The notes: generated by a model from the letters alone, not told the origin. Numbered from the stretch's first letter, positions 1-10,611 are shown. The stretch: DNA of 64,000 nucleotides from Pseudomonas sp. BN411 (GCF_029871235.1 NZ_SSOM01000065.1:248001-312000), one strand, 5' to 3'. Numbers and translations: made by a program.

Positions 1-1339
1 GCAGGCCATCGATGAAACCGGCGGGCATGGAGAGCCCCGGCACGCCCGCCAGGTTGGCGGTGATGGTGTAGATGTCTTCCAGGTACTGGGCGACCGGATC
101 GTTGTTCTTCTCGCCGAGTTTCCAGGCCGGGTTCGGCGTGGTCGGGCCGAGGATCACGTCGACCTCGCCAAAGGCGGCCATGAAGTCGTTCTTGATCAGG
201 CGGCGGATCTTCTGTGCCTTCAGGTAGTAGGCGTCGTAGTAGCCGGCGGAAAGGGCGTAGGTGCCGACCATGATGCGACGCTTCACTTCGGCGCCGAAGC
301 CTTCGGCGCGGGAGCGTTTGTAGAGGTCTTCCAGGTTCTGCGGGTTCTCGCAGCGATATCCGAAGCGCACGCCGTCGAAGCGCGACAGGTTGGAGGAGGC
401 TTCCGCCGGGGCGATCACGTAGTAGGCCGGAATGGCGTGCTGCATGTTCGGCAGGCTGATTTCCTTCACGGTGGCGCCGAGCTTCTTCAGCTCTTCGACC
501 ACGGCCATCACGGCATCGGCGATGCGGCTGTCGAGGCCGGCACCGAAGTACTCCTTCGGCAGGCCGATGCGCAGGCCAGCCAGCGGCTGGTTCAGGCCGG
601 CGAGGTAGTCATCGACCGGCTGGTCGACGCTGGTGGAGTCCTTGGGATCGAAGCCGGCAATGGCGCCGAGCATCAGCGCGCAGTCCTCGGCGGTACGGGC
701 CAGCGGGCCGCCCTGATCGAGGCTGGAGGCGTAGGCGATCATGCCCCAGCGGGAAACCCGGCCGTAGGTAGGCTTGATGCCGGTGAGGTTGGTGAAGGCG
801 GCCGGTTGGCGGATCGAGCCACCGGTGTCGGTGCCGGTGGCGGCGGGTACCAGGCGCGCAGCGACGGCTGCGGCGGAACCACCGGAAGAGCCACCGGGAA
901 CGCGGTCCAGCGCCCAGGGGTTCTTGACCGCGCCATAGTGGCTGGATTCGTTGGAGGAGCCCATGGCGAACTCGTCCATGTTCAGCTTGCCGAGGCTGAC
1001 CGCACCGGCGGCCTTGAGGCGCGCGACCACGGTGGCGTCGTAGGGGGCCTTGAATCCGCTGAGGATCTTCGAGGCGCAGCTGGTCAGCACGCCTTCGGTG
1101 CAGAACAGGTCCTTGTGGGCGATCGGGGCACCGAGCAGTGCGCCTTGCTCACCGGCGGCACGCCGTGCGTCGGCTGCCTTGGCCTGTTCGATGGCCGGTT
1201 CGTCGGTGATGCTGATGAAGCTGTTCAATTGCGGATCGAGCTGATGGATGCGCGCCAGCAGGCTGCGGGTCAGCTCTTCGGCGGAGAATTCCTTGGCGGC
1301 GAGGCTTCGGGCGATCTCGGCGAGGGTCAGTTGATGCAT
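1..1339 (-). CDS. gatA: Glutamyl-tRNA(Gln) amidotransferase subunit A, 3' end cut by the window
   Basis: Amidase subunit of GatCAB, which converts misacylated Glu-tRNA(Gln) (and Asp-tRNA(Asn)) to the amide form in the cytoplasm. About 446 codons are visible from the ATG at 1339; the C-terminal end lies outside the window. The translation shows the amidase-signature features: HKDLFCTEG with the catalytic Lys, the glycine/serine-rich stretch [12 protein letters not shown], and [12 protein letters not shown] with the nucleophile Ser. It lies 14 bases after gatC on the same strand, so the two are cotranscribed; gatB is expected beyond the left edge. Identification is secure from motifs and neighbour. 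Confidence 0.97.
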   Translation of the reverse strand, partial: MHQLTLAEIARSLAAKEFSAEELTRSLLARIHQLDPQLNSFISITDEPAIEQAKAADARRAAGEQGALLGAPIAHKDLFCTEGVLTSCASKILSGFKAPYDATVVARLKAAGAVSLGKLNMDEFAMGSSNESSHYGAVKNPWALDRVPGGSSGGSAAAVAARLVPAATGTDTGGSIRQPAAFTNLTGIKPTYGRVSRWGMIAYASSLDQGGPLARTAEDCALMLGAIAGFDPKDSTSVDQPVDDYLAGLNQPLAGLRIGLPKEYFGAGLDSRIADAVMAVVEELKKLGATVKEISLPNMQHAIPAYYVIAPAEASSNLSRFDGVRFGYRCENPQNLEDLYKRSRAEGFGAEVKRRIMVGTYALSAGYYDAYYLKAQKIRRLIKNDFMAAFGEVDVILGPTTPNPAWKLGEKNNDPVAQYLEDIYTITANLAGVPGLSMPAGFIDGL

Positions 1340-1353
1340 GGGAAACCCTTTCC

Positions 1354-1641
1354 TTATTCGATGACTTTGGGCACGAGGTACAGGCCGTTTTCGACGGCCG
1401 GCGCTACGGCTTGGTAGGCGTCGCGATGATTTTCCTCGGAGACGCTGTCGGCGCGCAGGCGCTGGGTGGCGTCGAGCGGGTGCGCCATGGGTTCGATGCC
1501 GTCGGTATCAACCGCTTGCATGGCGTCGATCAGGCCGAGGATGTTGTTCAGGGTCTCGGTGGTACGCGGGATATCGGCCTCGTTCAGGCCCAGTCGGGCG
1601 AGATGGGCGATTTTTTCCACGTCGGAGCGTTCAAGCGCCAT
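1354..1641 (-). CDS. gatC: Glutamyl-tRNA(Gln) amidotransferase subunit C
   Basis: Small (95 aa) scaffold subunit of the GatCAB amidotransferase, which stabilises the amidase subunit. It begins [19 protein letters not shown], the usual GatC opening, and has the conserved MAHPLD segment in the second half. A GGAGA ribosome site lies just before the ATG. First gene of the minus-strand gatCA(B) operon, divergent from mreB across 217 bases. Length and sequence are typical of the family. Confidence 0.97.
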   Translation of the reverse strand: MALERSDVEKIAHLARLGLNEADIPRTTETLNNILGLIDAMQAVDTDGIEPMAHPLDATQRLRADSVSEENHRDAYQAVAPAVENGLYLVPKVIE

Positions 1642-1785
1642 CGGGGGTCTCCAACTAGAAGCGGCCTGCGTGGCAGTCGACCGTGCGGGAATCGAGCGGG
1701 GAACGGTGCTGCGAACGGGCGGTCAAAGGCCGCGATGATGGGCCTTGCTGGCCCGGAAAAACAGGCAATTTAACATATCGGCGCC

Positions 1786-1814
1786 TTGCCCAAAATCCCT
1801 GTCATTGTTAGAGT
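1786..1814 (+). promoter_or_regulatory. Candidate sigma-70 promoter of mreB
   Basis: TTGCCC (1786-1791), 17-base spacer, TAGAGT (1809-1814), ending 44 bases before the mreB ATG. Seen by pattern only. The 217-base gatC/mreB gap must contain promoters in both directions; I could not choose a convincing gatC promoter. Confidence 0.4.
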
Positions 1815-1846
1815 TTGCCGCACTTTTTTACCCACGCGTTGCCTAG

Positions 1847-2896
<1,050 letters not shown>

Positions 2897-2929
2897 GGTT
2901 GGAGAGCGTCGCAGCCATAGGAGCGGGCC

Positions 2930-3988
2930 ATCAAGCCGCTATTCACCAAGGGACCTTCGCTCGGCGTGCGCCTACTGGTGTTCGCCGTGCTCTCGGCTGC
3001 GCTGATGGTGGTCGATGCCCGATTCGACACCCTGAAGCCCATGCGCAGCCAGATGGGGCTGGTGCTCACGCCTTTCTACTGGCTGGCTGACCTGCCGGTG
3101 CGCGTCTGGGATGGCGTCAGCGACCAGTTCACCAGCCGCAGCACGCTGATCGCCGAGAACGAGAAGCTCAAGGCCGAGTCCCTGCTGATGCAGCGCCGTC
3201 TGCAGAAGTTGGCGACCCTGACCGAGCAGAACGTGCGCCTGCGCGAGCTGCTCAACTCCTCCGCTCTGGTGGACGAGAAGGTCCTGGTCAGCGAGCTGAT
3301 CGGCGTCGATCCCAACCCCTTCACCCACCGCATCCTGATCGACAAGGGCGAAAAGGATGGCGTGTTCCTCGGTCAGCCGGTGCTCGATGCCCGTGGCCTG
3401 ATGGGACAGGTGGTGGAGGTGATGCCCTACACCGCCCGCGTTCTGCTGCTGACTGACACGACTCACAGCATTCCCGTGCAGGTGAACCGCAATGGCCTGC
3501 GGGCCATCGCCAGTGGCACCGGCAACCCCGAGCGGTTGGAGCTGCGCCACGTAGCCGACACCGCCGATATCAAAGAAGGCGACCTGCTGGTGAGCTCCGG
3601 TCTTGGTCAGCGTTTCCCTGCCGGTTATCCAGTGGCGACCGTCAAGGAAGTCATCCATGACTCAGGCCAGCCTTTCGCCATCGTTCGCGCCGTGCCCACC
3701 GCCGCGCTGAACCGCAGCCGTTACATGCTTTTGGTGTTCAGCGATACCCGCAGCCCCGAAGAGCGCGCCAACGACGCCGCCAAGGCCCAGGAGGCCGCCG
3801 ACCGCGAGGCCGCTGCCCAGCCCGCCGCAGGTGAAGCCACCTCGGGAGCCCAGGCTGCACCCGCCACCGCGAATCCTCCCGCAGCGCCTGCCGCCGCCCC
3901 TGTCGCCCCGGCCACGGCGCCTGCTGCACCGGCGCCCGCCGTGCCGAACAAGCCGCCTGCGGCACAGAATTCCCAGGAGAGTCACTGA
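2930..3988 (+). CDS. mreC: Rod shape-determining protein MreC (probable AUC start)
   Basis: Bitopic inner-membrane protein that links MreB to periplasmic wall-synthesis enzymes. One membrane segment (about residues 13-33), a coiled coil (about 70-110) and the beta-rich periplasmic core are visible; the last ~75 residues are Ala/Pro-rich and low in complexity. The first ATG/GTG/TTG in frame is GTG at 2966, which lacks a ribosome site and would remove the conserved-looking cytoplasmic stub IKPLFTKGPSLG. An in-frame TAG sits at 2918-2920, leaving only GAG CGG GCC before ATC at 2930; AGGAG at 2919-2923 is 6 bases before that ATC. I therefore infer initiation at AUC 2930 (352 aa). If GTG 2966 is used the product is 340 aa. 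The stop overlaps mreD by one base. Confidence 0.93.
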   Translation: MKPLFTKGPSLGVRLLVFAVLSAALMVVDARFDTLKPMRSQMGLVLTPFYWLADLPVRVWDGVSDQFTSRSTLIAENEKLKAESLLMQRRLQKLATLTEQNVRLRELLNSSALVDEKVLVSELIGVDPNPFTHRILIDKGEKDGVFLGQPVLDARGLMGQVVEVMPYTARVLLLTDTTHSIPVQVNRNGLRAIASGTGNPERLELRHVADTADIKEGDLLVSSGLGQRFPAGYPVATVKEVIHDSGQPFAIVRAVPTAALNRSRYMLLVFSDTRSPEERANDAAKAQEAADREAAAQPAAGEATSGAQAAPATANPPAAPAAAPVAPATAPAAPAPAVPNKPPAAQNSQESH

Positions 3989-4476
3989 TGGTCGGCCAGC
4001 GCTCCAACAATGGCTGGGTCATCTGGGTCAGTCTGATCCTGGCCCTGGTGCTCAGCGTCGGGCCGGTCCCCAGTTTCATGGAAATCGGCCGGCCGCTGTG
4101 GCTCGCGCTCTTCCTCACCTACTGGACCCTCGCCCTGCCGCACCGCGTGGGCATGACCACCGCCTGGGTGCTGGGTCTGGCGGAGGACGTGCTCTACGGC
4201 ACGTTGCTCGGGCAGAACGCCCTGATCCTCGCCCTGATTACCTTCCTGGTGCTGACGCTTCACCAGCGCCTGCGTATGTTCCCCATGTGGCAGCAATGCC
4301 TCGTGCTGCTCGTTGTTTTCGGCCTGGCCCAGCTGGTGCAGCTGTGGCTCAATGCCCTCACCGGTAATCGTCCCCCGACCCTGGTCTTCCTGTTGCCCGC
4401 GCTGGTCAGCGCGCTGCTCTGGCCCTGGGTATACGCCGCCTTGCGCGGTACGAGTCGCCGCCTCAACGTAAACTGA
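3988..4476 (+). CDS. mreD: Rod shape-determining protein MreD
   Basis: Polytopic inner-membrane component of the elongation machinery, 162 aa, with about five hydrophobic segments (for example WVIWVSLILALVLSVGPV near the N-terminus and LLPALVSALLWPWVYAAL near the C-terminus). The TGATG junction with mreC implies translational coupling. Length and position as third gene of mreBCD make the call secure, although MreD sequences diverge widely. Confidence 0.96.
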   Translation: MVGQRSNNGWVIWVSLILALVLSVGPVPSFMEIGRPLWLALFLTYWTLALPHRVGMTTAWVLGLAEDVLYGTLLGQNALILALITFLVLTLHQRLRMFPMWQQCLVLLVVFGLAQLVQLWLNALTGNRPPTLVFLLPALVSALLWPWVYAALRGTSRRLNVN

Positions 4477-4527
4477 TCGGCTTGCGGCCATGTCGCAAGC
4501 CTCTGTCTTCGACAGGGAGAAGTCCGC

Positions 4528-5118
4528 ATGGCCACGCTGTATCTGGCTTCGGGGTCGCCGCGCCGGCGCGAATTGTTGGCGCAGATTGGCGTTCCCCATA
4601 TCACCCTGATCGCCTCCATCGACGAAACCGCCCAGCCTGGTGAGGCCGCCTCCGCCTATGTAGAGCGCCTGGCCCGTGAAAAGGCCTTGGCCGGGCTCGC
4701 CAGCCTGTCCGAGCCCGCGAATGCCTGCGTGCTGGGCGCCGATACCGCCGTGGTGCTGGATGGCCGCATCCTCGGCAAACCGGCCGATCGTGATGACGCC
4801 CTGGCGACCCTGGAAATGCTTTCCGGTCGTGAGCATGAGGTGCTTACCGCCGTCGCCCTGGCCGATGCGCGCCGCTGTGAATCGCGTGTAGTCGCCAGTC
4901 GGGTGCGCTTCCGCGCCATTTCCCGAGCCGAACTGGAAACCTACTGGGCAAGTGGCGAGCCCGCAGACAAGGCCGGCAGCTACGCTATTCAGGGGCTGGG
5001 TGCGGTATTCGTCAGTCGCGTCGAAGGCAGTTATTCAGCGGTAGTGGGATTGCCGCTGCTGGAAACGGCGGAAATGCTCGCCGGGTTCGGCATTCCTTGT
5101 TGGCAGCACCTGGGATAG
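4528..5118 (+). CDS. maf: Maf-family nucleotide pyrophosphatase (YhdE type, dTTP/UTP)
   Basis: House-cleaning enzyme that hydrolyses non-canonical and normal nucleoside triphosphates to monophosphates; the YhdE branch prefers dTTP and UTP. The 196-aa protein opens with the Maf signature [18 protein letters not shown] and has the central [16 protein letters not shown] and [12 protein letters not shown] segments with the catalytic Asp. It lies between mreD and rng, the same mre-maf-rng order as in enterobacteria. The exact substrate is inferred from subfamily and context. Confidence 0.95.
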   Translation: MATLYLASGSPRRRELLAQIGVPHITLIASIDETAQPGEAASAYVERLAREKALAGLASLSEPANACVLGADTAVVLDGRILGKPADRDDALATLEMLSGREHEVLTAVALADARRCESRVVASRVRFRAISRAELETYWASGEPADKAGSYAIQGLGAVFVSRVEGSYSAVVGLPLLETAEMLAGFGIPCWQHLG

Positions 5119-5126
5119 GTCACGGC

Positions 5127-6584
5127 ATGAGCGAAGAGATTCTGATCAATATCACGCCGATGGAATCGCGCGTGGCGGTGGTGGAGAACGGCGTGCTGCA
5201 GGAGGTGCATGTCGAACGCACCCTGCGGCGCGGCATTGTCGGCAACATCTACAAGGGCAAGGTGGTGCGGGTACTGCCGGGGATGCAGGCGGCCTTCGTC
5301 GACATCGGGCTGGACCGCGCCGCCTTTATCCACGCCTCGGAAATCAGCACCCGCGAAGGCAGCGCCGTCGAAAGCATCAGTGCACTGGTGCATGAAGGCC
5401 AGAGCCTGGTGGTGCAGGTCACCAAGGACCCCATCGGTAGCAAGGGCGCACGTCTGACCACCCAGCTGTCGATTCCCTCGCGTTACCTGGTGTACATGCC
5501 GCGCACAAGCCACGTTGGCATTTCCCTGAAGATCGAGGACGAAGCCGAACGCGAACGCCTCAAGCAGGTAGTGGCCGACTGCATCGCCGCCGAAGGTATC
5601 GAGGAGGCCGGTGGTTTCATCCTGCGTACGGCTGCCGACGGCGCCCGTGCCGACGAGATCCTGGTGGACATCCGTTACCTGCGCCGCCTCTGGGAGCAGA
5701 TTTCCGCGCAGATGCAGACCGCGCCGTCGCCCTCGGTCATCTACGAAGACCTCAGCCTGGCCCTGCGCACCCTGCGTGACCTGGTCAACCCGCGCATCGA
5801 GAAGATCCGCATCGACTCCCGCGAAACATTCCAGAAGGTCACGCAGTTCGTCGACGAGCTGATGCCGGAAATCGCCGACCGCCTGGAGCATTACCCGGGC
5901 GAGCGGCCGATATTCGACCTCTACGGCGTCGAGGATGAAATCCAGAAGGCGCTGGAACGCAAGGTGCTGCTGAAGTCCGGCGGTTACCTGATCATCGACC
6001 CGACCGAGGCGATGACCACCATCGATGTGAACACTGGCGCGTTCGTCGGCCACCGCACCCTCGAAGAAACCATCTTCAAGACCAACCTCGAGGCGGCCAC
6101 CGCCATCGCCCGCCAGCTGCGCCTGCGCAACCTGGGCGGGATCATCATCATCGACTTCATCGACATGGAAGATGAAGAACACCAGCGCCAGGTGCTCCGC
6201 ACCCTGGAGAAACAGCTGGAACGCGACCACGCCAAGACCAACATCATCGGTATCACCGAACTCGGCCTGGTACAGATGACCCGCAAGCGCACCCGCGAAA
6301 GCTTGATCCAGGTGCTCTGCGAGCCCTGCTCGTGCTGCCAGGGGCGCGGCTTGCTGAAGACCGCGGAGACCATCTGCTACGAAATCTTCCGCGAGATCCT
6401 GCGCGAAGCGCGGGCCTACCAGGCGGAAGGCTACCTGGTGCTGGCCAATCAGAAAGTCGTGGACCGTCTGCTGGACGAAGAATCGGGCAACGTCGCCGAT
6501 CTGGAAGCCTTCATCGGGCGTCCGATCAAGTTCCAGGTGGAAACCATGTATTCCCAGGAACAGTACGACGTAGTCCTGCTCTGA
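5127..6584 (+). CDS. rng: Ribonuclease G
   Basis: Endoribonuclease of the RNase E/G family that matures the 16S rRNA 5' end and cleaves some mRNAs. The 485-aa protein (no degradosome scaffold, so RNase G rather than E) starts MSEEILINITPMESRVAVVE. It has an S1 RNA-binding segment (about 38-120), the metal-binding aspartates in TTIDVNTGAFVG (D300) and IIIIDFIDMED (D343), and the cysteine cluster CEPCSCCQGRG that forms the Zn link. An upstream in-frame start at 5097 would overlap maf; 5127 gives the normal family N-terminus. Confidence 0.97.
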   Translation: MSEEILINITPMESRVAVVENGVLQEVHVERTLRRGIVGNIYKGKVVRVLPGMQAAFVDIGLDRAAFIHASEISTREGSAVESISALVHEGQSLVVQVTKDPIGSKGARLTTQLSIPSRYLVYMPRTSHVGISLKIEDEAERERLKQVVADCIAAEGIEEAGGFILRTAADGARADEILVDIRYLRRLWEQISAQMQTAPSPSVIYEDLSLALRTLRDLVNPRIEKIRIDSRETFQKVTQFVDELMPEIADRLEHYPGERPIFDLYGVEDEIQKALERKVLLKSGGYLIIDPTEAMTTIDVNTGAFVGHRTLEETIFKTNLEAATAIARQLRLRNLGGIIIIDFIDMEDEEHQRQVLRTLEKQLERDHAKTNIIGITELGLVQMTRKRTRESLIQVLCEPCSCCQGRGLLKTAETICYEIFREILREARAYQAEGYLVLANQKVVDRLLDEESGNVADLEAFIGRPIKFQVETMYSQEQYDVVLL

Positions 6585-6592
6585 GGCGCTGA

Positions 6593-9500
6593 GTGGACGC
6601 CTTTGCCCGCTGGTTGATGCGCATCCTGCGCTGGTCGTTGGGGCTTTGCGCCCTGGTCCTGGTGCTGGCTGCACTCTACGTCAGCCTGGGGCGCGAGCTC
6701 GTGCCCCTGGTGGCCGAGTATCGTGGCGAGGCGGAAGAAAAGGCCGCTGCCGCGCTGGGGCAACCGTTGAAGATCGGCGCCCTCGAAGGGCGCTGGCACG
6801 GGCTGTCGCCGCTGTTGATCGCCCATGATGTGCTCCTGGGGGAGGGCGACGGTGCCCTGCGCCTGGAGCAGCTCAGGGTGGTGCCCGATGTACTGGGCAG
6901 CCTGATGGCTCAGCAACCGCGCATCGCCCGCCTGGAACTCGACGGCGTACAACTGACCCTGAACCAGGACGAAGCCGGCAAATGGCATCTGCAAGGATTC
7001 GCCGCCGGCTCCGACAAGCCGCTGCCAGGTCCCCGGCAGTTGCGTGACCTGCTGCGGCAGGTCGGCCATGTATCGGTGCTGAACAGCCGGCTGACCCTGG
7101 CGCCGCACGGGCAGGAACCGACCCACTTCGATGGGATCAGCCTCGGCCTGAAATCCACTGGCAGCCGTCAGCGGCTCGACGGCCGTCTCGCATTGCCGGA
7201 CGGGCAGCCCCTGGCTCTGCGGCTGCGCACCCGGCTCAATACCGAGGCCTGGCTGCAGGGTGATGCCGAACTCTATCTGAGCCTGCCGCAAACCGACTGG
7301 GCGCAGTGGCTGCCTGCCAGCCTGACCCGCGAGTGGCACCTGCAGCACCTGCAGGCCGGCGGGGAGCTCTGGGGTGAGTGGGCCAAGGGCGGCCTGCAGC
7401 GCGCGGTCGCCAGGTTGCATGTGCCCGAGGCGCGCGGTGCCTATGCCAAGCGCAAGGCCGTGACCCTCAACAACCTGGGGCTGAATGCCTATTTCACCCG
7501 TACCGACGAAGGTTTCCAGGTTCTGATCGACTCCCTTGCCGCTGATATTGGCAAGCAGCGTTGGGGCGACGTTCATCTGCGCCTCGACCACAAGGCGGGC
7601 GAGCAACCCGAATGGTCGCTGAGCGTCGATCGTCTCGACGTGGCGCCTCTGCTGCCAGTAGTCGACGCACTGGTGCCACTGCCCGAGCAGGCCGCAGCCG
7701 CGGTGGCTGGCCTCAAGCCCAGGGGCGCCCTGCGCAACCTGAGCTTGCACTACCGCCCAGGGCAGGAAGGCGCCAAGCGCCTGGAGTTCAGCAGCAACCT
7801 GGATGATGTCGGCTTCAACGCTTACCACGGTGCGCCGGCGGTCGAGAACGTCAGCGGCAGCCTGGCAGGTGACCTGTACCAGGGCGAACTGCGCCTGGAT
7901 TCGAACGACTTCGCCCTGCACCTCGACCATCTCTTCCCCAAGGCCTGGCATTACCGCGAAGCCAATGCACGCCTGACCTGGAGCCTGGACGACACCGCCT
8001 TCACCCTGGCCAGCCCGTATATGCGGCTGGAGGGCGAGGAGGGCAGCATCGCCGGCGACATGCTGATCCGCCTGATGCGCGACCCCGAGGCGGAGGACTA
8101 CATGGACCTGCGCGTCGGCCTGCGCGACGGCGATGCCAAATACACCGAGAAGTACCTGCCCACGCTTTCGCCGGGGATGAGCCCGGCGCTGTCCAAGTGG
8201 CTTAAGGAAGCCATCAAGGGCGGTGCGGTGGATGAAGGCATCTTCCAGTACCAGGGCTCGCTGGCCCATGGCGCTGATCCGTCCGCCCGTTCCCTCAGCC
8301 TGTTCTTCAAGGTGCACGACGCCAAGCTGGCCTATCAGCCCGGTTGGCCGGAGCTGCGTGAGGCTCGTGGCGACGTGTTCATCGAGGACACGGGGGTGCG
8401 GATCAAGGTGCCGGACGGACGCATCCTCGACAGCCGGGTGAGCGACGCCGAGGCTGAGGTCCCCCACGTGGAGCCCGGGGAGATACCGCGCCTGCAACTG
8501 GAAGCCAAACTGGACAGCAGCTTCACCGATGGCCTGAAGATTCTCCAGGAAGCACCAATGGGCACCGCCAGCGTCTTCGCCGGCTGGCAGGGGCAGGGTA
8601 CCCTGGATGGCAACCTGAAACTGGACATACCGCTGGAAAAGGGCGACGCGCCCCACGTGGTGGTGGATCTCTCTACCCGCGACGCGCAGCTGAAAATCGC
8701 TCGCCCGGAGCTGGCCCTCAGCCAGCTCAAGGGCTCCTTCCGCTACGACACCGACAAGGGGCTGAGCGCGCAGGACATTCGTGGCCAGGCCTTCGGACGA
8801 GAGGTTCGCGCCAGGGCGCAAGCCGAAGGCAGCGACGGCAAGGCCCGCTCGCGCATCTTCGCCAACGGCAGCATTGCCCTGACGGACCTTGTCACCTGGC
8901 TTGGCGTCACCCAGCCGCTGCCCGCCTCGGGAACCGTGCCCTACAGCCTGAACCTGAGCCTTGATGGCAAGGACAGCCAGCTGCGCATCGATTCCAATCT
9001 AAAGGGGCTGGCGGTCGATCTGCCGGCTCCGTTCGGCAAGACCGCCGATGACAGTCGCGACACCAACTGGCGCATGACCCTGGACGGCGACGAGCGGCGC
9101 TACTGGCTCGACTACGCCGGGTTGGCCAGCCTGGCCCTGGCGGCTCCCGTTGGCAAACTGGACGAGGCGCGTGGCGACCTGGTGCTGGGCGGCGGCGCGG
9201 CCACCCTGCCGGGGAACAAGGGCCTGCGCGTTCGTGGTCGCGTCTCGGAACTGGATACGACGCCCTGGCTGGCGCTGGCCAAGCAGTACGCACCCAAGGA
9301 TGGCGCCGAGAAGGCTCGCATACTGCGAAGCGCCAACCTGGAGATCGGCCGGTTCCAGGGCTTCGGCACGAGCCTGGAGAACCTCAAGGTGAACCTCGAG
9401 CGTTCCTCCAGTGGCTGGAACCTCGGCCTGGACAGCGCCCTGATGCAGGGCACCGTTGCGATGGCGGATGCCAAGGACGCGCCCATCTCCATCCATTTGA

Positions 9501-10411
9501 AGCAGGTGCGCCTGCCTGAACCGCCGGAGAATGAAGCAGAGGCCGATGCCAAGCCCGATCCTCTGGCGGGTGTCGACCCGCGCCAGGTGCCAGCGCTCGA
9601 TGTGCGTATCGATCAGGTGGTGCTGGGGAATTCGCCGCTGGGCGCCTGGTCCTTCAAGGCGCGGCCGAATGCCAAAGGGCTGGGTTTCAGCGACCTGGAT
9701 CTCGATCTGCGGGGCCTGAAAGTAACCGGTTCGGCCGGCTGGGAAGGCACCGCTGAAAGCAGTGCCTCCTGGTACAAGGGGCGGATGGAGGGCAAGAACC
9801 TGGCGGATGTGCTCAAGGCCTGGAACTACGCGCCGTCGGCCACCAGCGAGCGCTTCCGCCTGGATGCCGACGGGCGCTGGCCGGGGTCGCCGGCCTGGGT
9901 CAGTCTCAAGCGTTACTCCGGCTCCCTGGACGCCGGCTTGCGCAATGGCCAGTTCGTCGAAGTGGAGGGCGGTGCGCAAGCTCTGCGGGTGTTCGGCCTG
10001 CTCAACTTCAACTCCATCGGTCGCCGCCTGCGCCTGGACTTCTCTGACCTGCTGGGCAAGGGTCTGGCCTACGACCGGGTCAAGGGATTGCTGGTGGGGA
10101 GCGATGGGCGTTTCGTCACTCGTAAACCCATCACGCTCGAAGGCCCGTCCAGTGGCCTGGAGCTCGACGGCACCCTGGACCTTGCCGCCGATCGCATCGA
10201 CGCCAAGCTGCTGGTAACCCTGCCGGTGACCAACAACCTGCCTCTGGCAGCGCTGATCGTCGGGGCGCCTGCCATCGGTGGCGCGCTGTTCGTGGTCGAC
10301 AAGCTGCTGGGCGACAAAGTGGCGCGCTTCGCCAGTGTGCAATACAAGGTTGAAGGTTCGTGGAAGAACCCCAAGATCACCTTCGAAAAGCCATTTGAAA
10401 AGTCTCGTTGA
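6593..10411 (+). CDS. yhdP: YhdP-family AsmA-like envelope lipid-transport protein
   Basis: A 1272-aa inner-membrane-anchored periplasmic protein of the AsmA-like/TIGR02099 family. In E. coli, YhdP, TamB and YdbH act redundantly to carry phospholipids to the outer membrane. One N-terminal membrane segment (about residues 13-32, SLGLCALVLVLAALYVSLG) is followed by a long beta-rich region with no other hydrophobic helices, as expected of a bridge-like protein; the C-terminal part carries the AsmA-like domain. GTG start 8 bases after rng, so likely the same transcript. Copy 1 of the 124-bp repeat follows directly. Confidence 0.92.
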   Translation: MDAFARWLMRILRWSLGLCALVLVLAALYVSLGRELVPLVAEYRGEAEEKAAAALGQPLKIGALEGRWHGLSPLLIAHDVLLGEGDGALRLEQLRVVPDVLGSLMAQQPRIARLELDGVQLTLNQDEAGKWHLQGFAAGSDKPLPGPRQLRDLLRQVGHVSVLNSRLTLAPHGQEPTHFDGISLGLKSTGSRQRLDGRLALPDGQPLALRLRTRLNTEAWLQGDAELYLSLPQTDWAQWLPASLTREWHLQHLQAGGELWGEWAKGGLQRAVARLHVPEARGAYAKRKAVTLNNLGLNAYFTRTDEGFQVLIDSLAADIGKQRWGDVHLRLDHKAGEQPEWSLSVDRLDVAPLLPVVDALVPLPEQAAAAVAGLKPRGALRNLSLHYRPGQEGAKRLEFSSNLDDVGFNAYHGAPAVENVSGSLAGDLYQGELRLDSNDFALHLDHLFPKAWHYREANARLTWSLDDTAFTLASPYMRLEGEEGSIAGDMLIRLMRDPEAEDYMDLRVGLRDGDAKYTEKYLPTLSPGMSPALSKWLKEAIKGGAVDEGIFQYQGSLAHGADPSARSLSLFFKVHDAKLAYQPGWPELREARGDVFIEDTGVRIKVPDGRILDSRVSDAEAEVPHVEPGEIPRLQLEAKLDSSFTDGLKILQEAPMGTASVFAGWQGQGTLDGNLKLDIPLEKGDAPHVVVDLSTRDAQLKIARPELALSQLKGSFRYDTDKGLSAQDIRGQAFGREVRARAQAEGSDGKARSRIFANGSIALTDLVTWLGVTQPLPASGTVPYSLNLSLDGKDSQLRIDSNLKGLAVDLPAPFGKTADDSRDTNWRMTLDGDERRYWLDYAGLASLALAAPVGKLDEARGDLVLGGGAATLPGNKGLRVRGRVSELDTTPWLALAKQYAPKDGAEKARILRSANLEIGRFQGFGTSLENLKVNLERSSSGWNLGLDSALMQGTVAMADAKDAPISIHLKQVRLPEPPENEAEADAKPDPLAGVDPRQVPALDVRIDQVVLGNSPLGAWSFKARPNAKGLGFSDLDLDLRGLKVTGSAGWEGTAESSASWYKGRMEGKNLADVLKAWNYAPSATSERFRLDADGRWPGSPAWVSLKRYSGSLDAGLRNGQFVEVEGGAQALRVFGLLNFNSIGRRLRLDFSDLLGKGLAYDRVKGLLVGSDGRFVTRKPITLEGPSSGLELDGTLDLAADRIDAKLLVTLPVTNNLPLAALIVGAPAIGGALFVVDKLLGDKVARFASVQYKVEGSWKNPKITFEKPFEKSR

Positions 10412-10420
10412 AATGACCCT

Positions 10421-10544
10421 GTGGAAACGTCGCGAGCGAAGGTCAGGCAAGGCGAAAACAGCCGAAAAAGCGCAGTTTACGTGTTGTAAATGAGCATTTT
10501 GAGGCTGTTTTCAACGCAGCATCACCGAGCGCAGTAGTTTCCAC
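10421..10544. repeat. 124-bp palindromic dispersed repeat, copy 1
   Basis: Between yhdP and the nitrilase-family gene. Matches copy 2 (44473-44596) at 109 of 124 positions by eye, without gaps. The ends are exact inverted repeats (GTGGAAAC / GTTTCCAC). An inner 10-bp inverted pair GAAAACAGCC (10454-10463) / GGCTGTTTTC (10503-10512) flanks a central TTTAC-GTGTT-GTAAA hairpin. In this copy the outer pairing extends outward: TGACC at 10414-10418 pairs with GGTCA at 10547-10551. No ORF inside. It looks like a non-autonomous palindromic element or a conserved folded sequence; I do not recognise the family. Confidence 0.85.
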
Positions 10545-10611
10545 ATGGTCAGTAAAGCGAGCTTTCGTGGCTTGGGTTAGCATGCATCCCATGCCTTGTG
10601 CGGAGATTCCG

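Noticed and set aside
10421-10544. attC site of an integron or a classical 35-bp REP
   Set aside because: No attC core sites (RYYYAAC/GTTRRRY), no integrase nearby, and the unit is 124 bp with several nested stems rather than a single REP hairpin.
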